Shown: piece after piece, positions 39,317 to 40,577 of the stretch
Position numbering within the stretch: the first letter of the stretch is position 1
How the letters are laid out: every line of letters starts with the position of its first letter
Assembly (NCBI GenBank): GCA_003427395.1
Contig: BFEA01000016.1
Location: 2,002,173 to 2,042,749 of the forward strand
Source: Chara braunii
Lineage: Eukaryota > Streptophyta > Charophyceae > Charales > Characeae
Length of the DNA: 40,577 nt
Reading direction: 5' to 3'
Made by a program: the position numbers and the translations under genes
Notes under the pieces: generated by a model
What the model saw: the letters and a program-made list of their open reading frames with translations, nothing else
Databases searched by the model: none
Told to the model about the DNA's origin: nothing

Positions 39317-40214
39317 GTGGCACGTGTGAGCTCCGCGTCGATCCTCGGGTTATAGATCGACGCATAGTGAGTGAGCAAGCGGGAGCTTGCTCAAGATTAG
39401 AACCGCCTGGGCGTCACATATGTGACAAACCATTTTCTGTAATCACGCGACTTTTTGCGCGAAGCTGCTTTGGGGGAACGGGACGGGGTACGTGGGGATG
39501 GGTCGGCCGGGCAAGTTGCATGGATGCCCTCGCTTCTTTTTCATTTTCTTTTTACGATTTTGTTGGGCCAGTATCGGAAAAAGTCCCGCGTAGACAGTTT
39601 GGAGACCACGCCTTAGCGAGAGCGATAAATAATTCTTGCCATAGCTTCCTTCTTGTTCTGCTGGGGCTAAGGGAAACGAGAATTTTGGCGCGACGAACGC
39701 ACGGGAATGCCGTCTTCTTTTTCAAAATTTTCTTTCAACTGATGACGAGCCCCTGTGGGCTCTTGGAATCGTTGATTTCCTTTTTTCTTTTCGTAACTTT
39801 TTGCTTCGTCAGAATTTTCTCTGCAATTTGGATTTAGTTAGAAATTAAGGAACCTTGAAATTTTACGGCGCTACGCTTCTTGATTAGCGCGCACCTTGTC
39901 GGGGCGGGAGGAGAGCTTTGACTAAGTTGCGCCCTTAATCTTGCGTGTAACTGTATCTTTTGGCGGGCGCAACTGTAAGTGTATCTCTCTCTTTTTTACT
40001 CTCTCGCCTTTCTTCCGGCCTTCTTCCTTCTTGCTGAGCATGCATCTTTCCCCCGTTCTGATAGGCCGAAGTGTTGCATGCCCAGATCGATGCATGGAGA
40101 GTGGCTACGACTCCCACGCCGCGGCCTGGCCATGTAGGGCGTAGGCACTTCTCTTCTCTCCTCCTTCCTTCTGTCTGGGGTATGATCCCGGGTTCCTCGC
40201 GCGAGCACACAAGC

Positions 40215-40220
40215 TATAAA
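40215..40220 (+). promoter_or_regulatory. TATA box of LTR
   Basis: TATAAA in an LTR context, conserved in position with TATAAA on the minus strand at plus 19463-19468; both are followed within 10 bp by GCAAGC. Transcription of the element would start roughly 25-35 bp downstream. Confidence 0.55.
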
Positions 40221-40486
40221 TTTCGCAAGCACGAATAATTCGCTCTCTCTAGATTTGGAAGGTTAGCGCGGTCAGTGAGGATCGGCTAACGAGCAAGTTG
40301 GAAGGTGAGTAGAAGTGAGTCGGGCGATCCGACGGGCTGGTGCCAAGTAAGCGGGGTTGACGTGTGGGCCACGACGGACTGTGGCGCACTGGCGAACCTG
40401 GCATGCGTGCTTGGACTAAGCGGGGTGACGACTCAGTGCTGGTGCGAGACGACGGACTGTCCGCATCGGAGGAGACGGGGTGCAAA

Positions 40487-40490
40487 GAGA

Positions 40491-40577
<87 letters not shown>
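40487..40577 (+). repeat. (GA)n microsatellite
   Basis: Almost pure GA repeat from 40487 to the window end, with one TA interruption near 40504. It lies within or directly after the LTR leader. Confidence 0.95.

Larger units (their letters stand above)
39320..40577 (+). repeat. LTR of a Ty3-like element, plus orientation
   Basis: CT-rich U3-like sequence with TATAAA at 40215-40220, then GCAAGCACG, GCCACGACGGACTGTGG at 40368-40384 and AGCGGGGTGACGA at 40419. The same marks occur in order and at near-identical spacing in the minus LTR at 19150-20350. It could be the 3' LTR of the Ty3 element upstream or the 5' LTR of the next element; the window ends before this can be decided. LTR ends were not located. 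Confidence 0.6.

Overview
The window is eukaryotic nuclear DNA made almost entirely of transposable elements and simple repeats. I recognise no cellular housekeeping gene. It holds a LINE with an APE endonuclease and reverse transcriptase, a Ty3/gypsy polyprotein, Penelope-like traces, long (CAA)n, (ATC)n, (GA)n and poly(A/T) tracts, and a 130-base assembly gap. The LINE's plant-type zinc-binding C-terminus suggests a large, repeat-rich plant or charophyte alga genome; Chara braunii is my best guess, as an inference only. Nearly every mobile-element ORF is broken by stops or frameshifts, so most coding entries are pseudogenes.

Layout. 1-1600: non-coding, with a diverged tandem repeat and a reversed LINE tail. 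1612-11216 (+): a long LINE with ORF1 (zinc knuckle), endonuclease, RT (FADD changed to FADN) and C-terminal zinc domain, interrupted by a 477-bp MITE-like insertion with a 7-bp duplication. 11217-13476 (+) and 14500-15848 (+), with a third copy at 20400-21411 (-): an unrecognised retroposon family. Each copy has a conserved helical ORF of about 120 residues followed by a trinucleotide tract; the two plus copies also carry LINE-type 3' hairpins. 13477-17200: tRNA-like and structured repeats, a 150-bp direct repeat pair, the gap, and a reversed LINE tail. 17895-20350 (-): an LTR with its downstream leader and an unknown conserved ORF. 21400-25800: tandem and simple repeats. 25800-30050: a pile-up of short LINE 3' ends, a GIY-YIG fragment (-) and a 5'-truncated second LINE (+). 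30423-30473 (-): a hammerhead ribozyme. 31600-32345 (-): second copy of the unknown ORF. 32395-37265 (+): Ty3/gypsy gag-protease-RT-RNase H-integrase. 37352-39316 (+): additional ORFs. 39320-40577 (+): an LTR homologous to the minus-strand LTR near 19.2-20.3 kb, ending in (GA)n.

Main novelty. The 3' tails of the LINE, the LINE fragments and the unknown ORF-bearing retroposons share a modular set of RNA hairpins: H2 - H1 - GCTCC/GGAGC box - H3 - poly(A). Sequence differences between copies often preserve base pairing, as expected for a reverse-transcriptase recognition structure used by an autonomous LINE and its parasites. The second strong signal is the hammerhead ribozyme, which has a full core and a perfect 7-bp stem I. 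The third is an unknown protein conserved in two minus-strand copies linked to the LTR elements.
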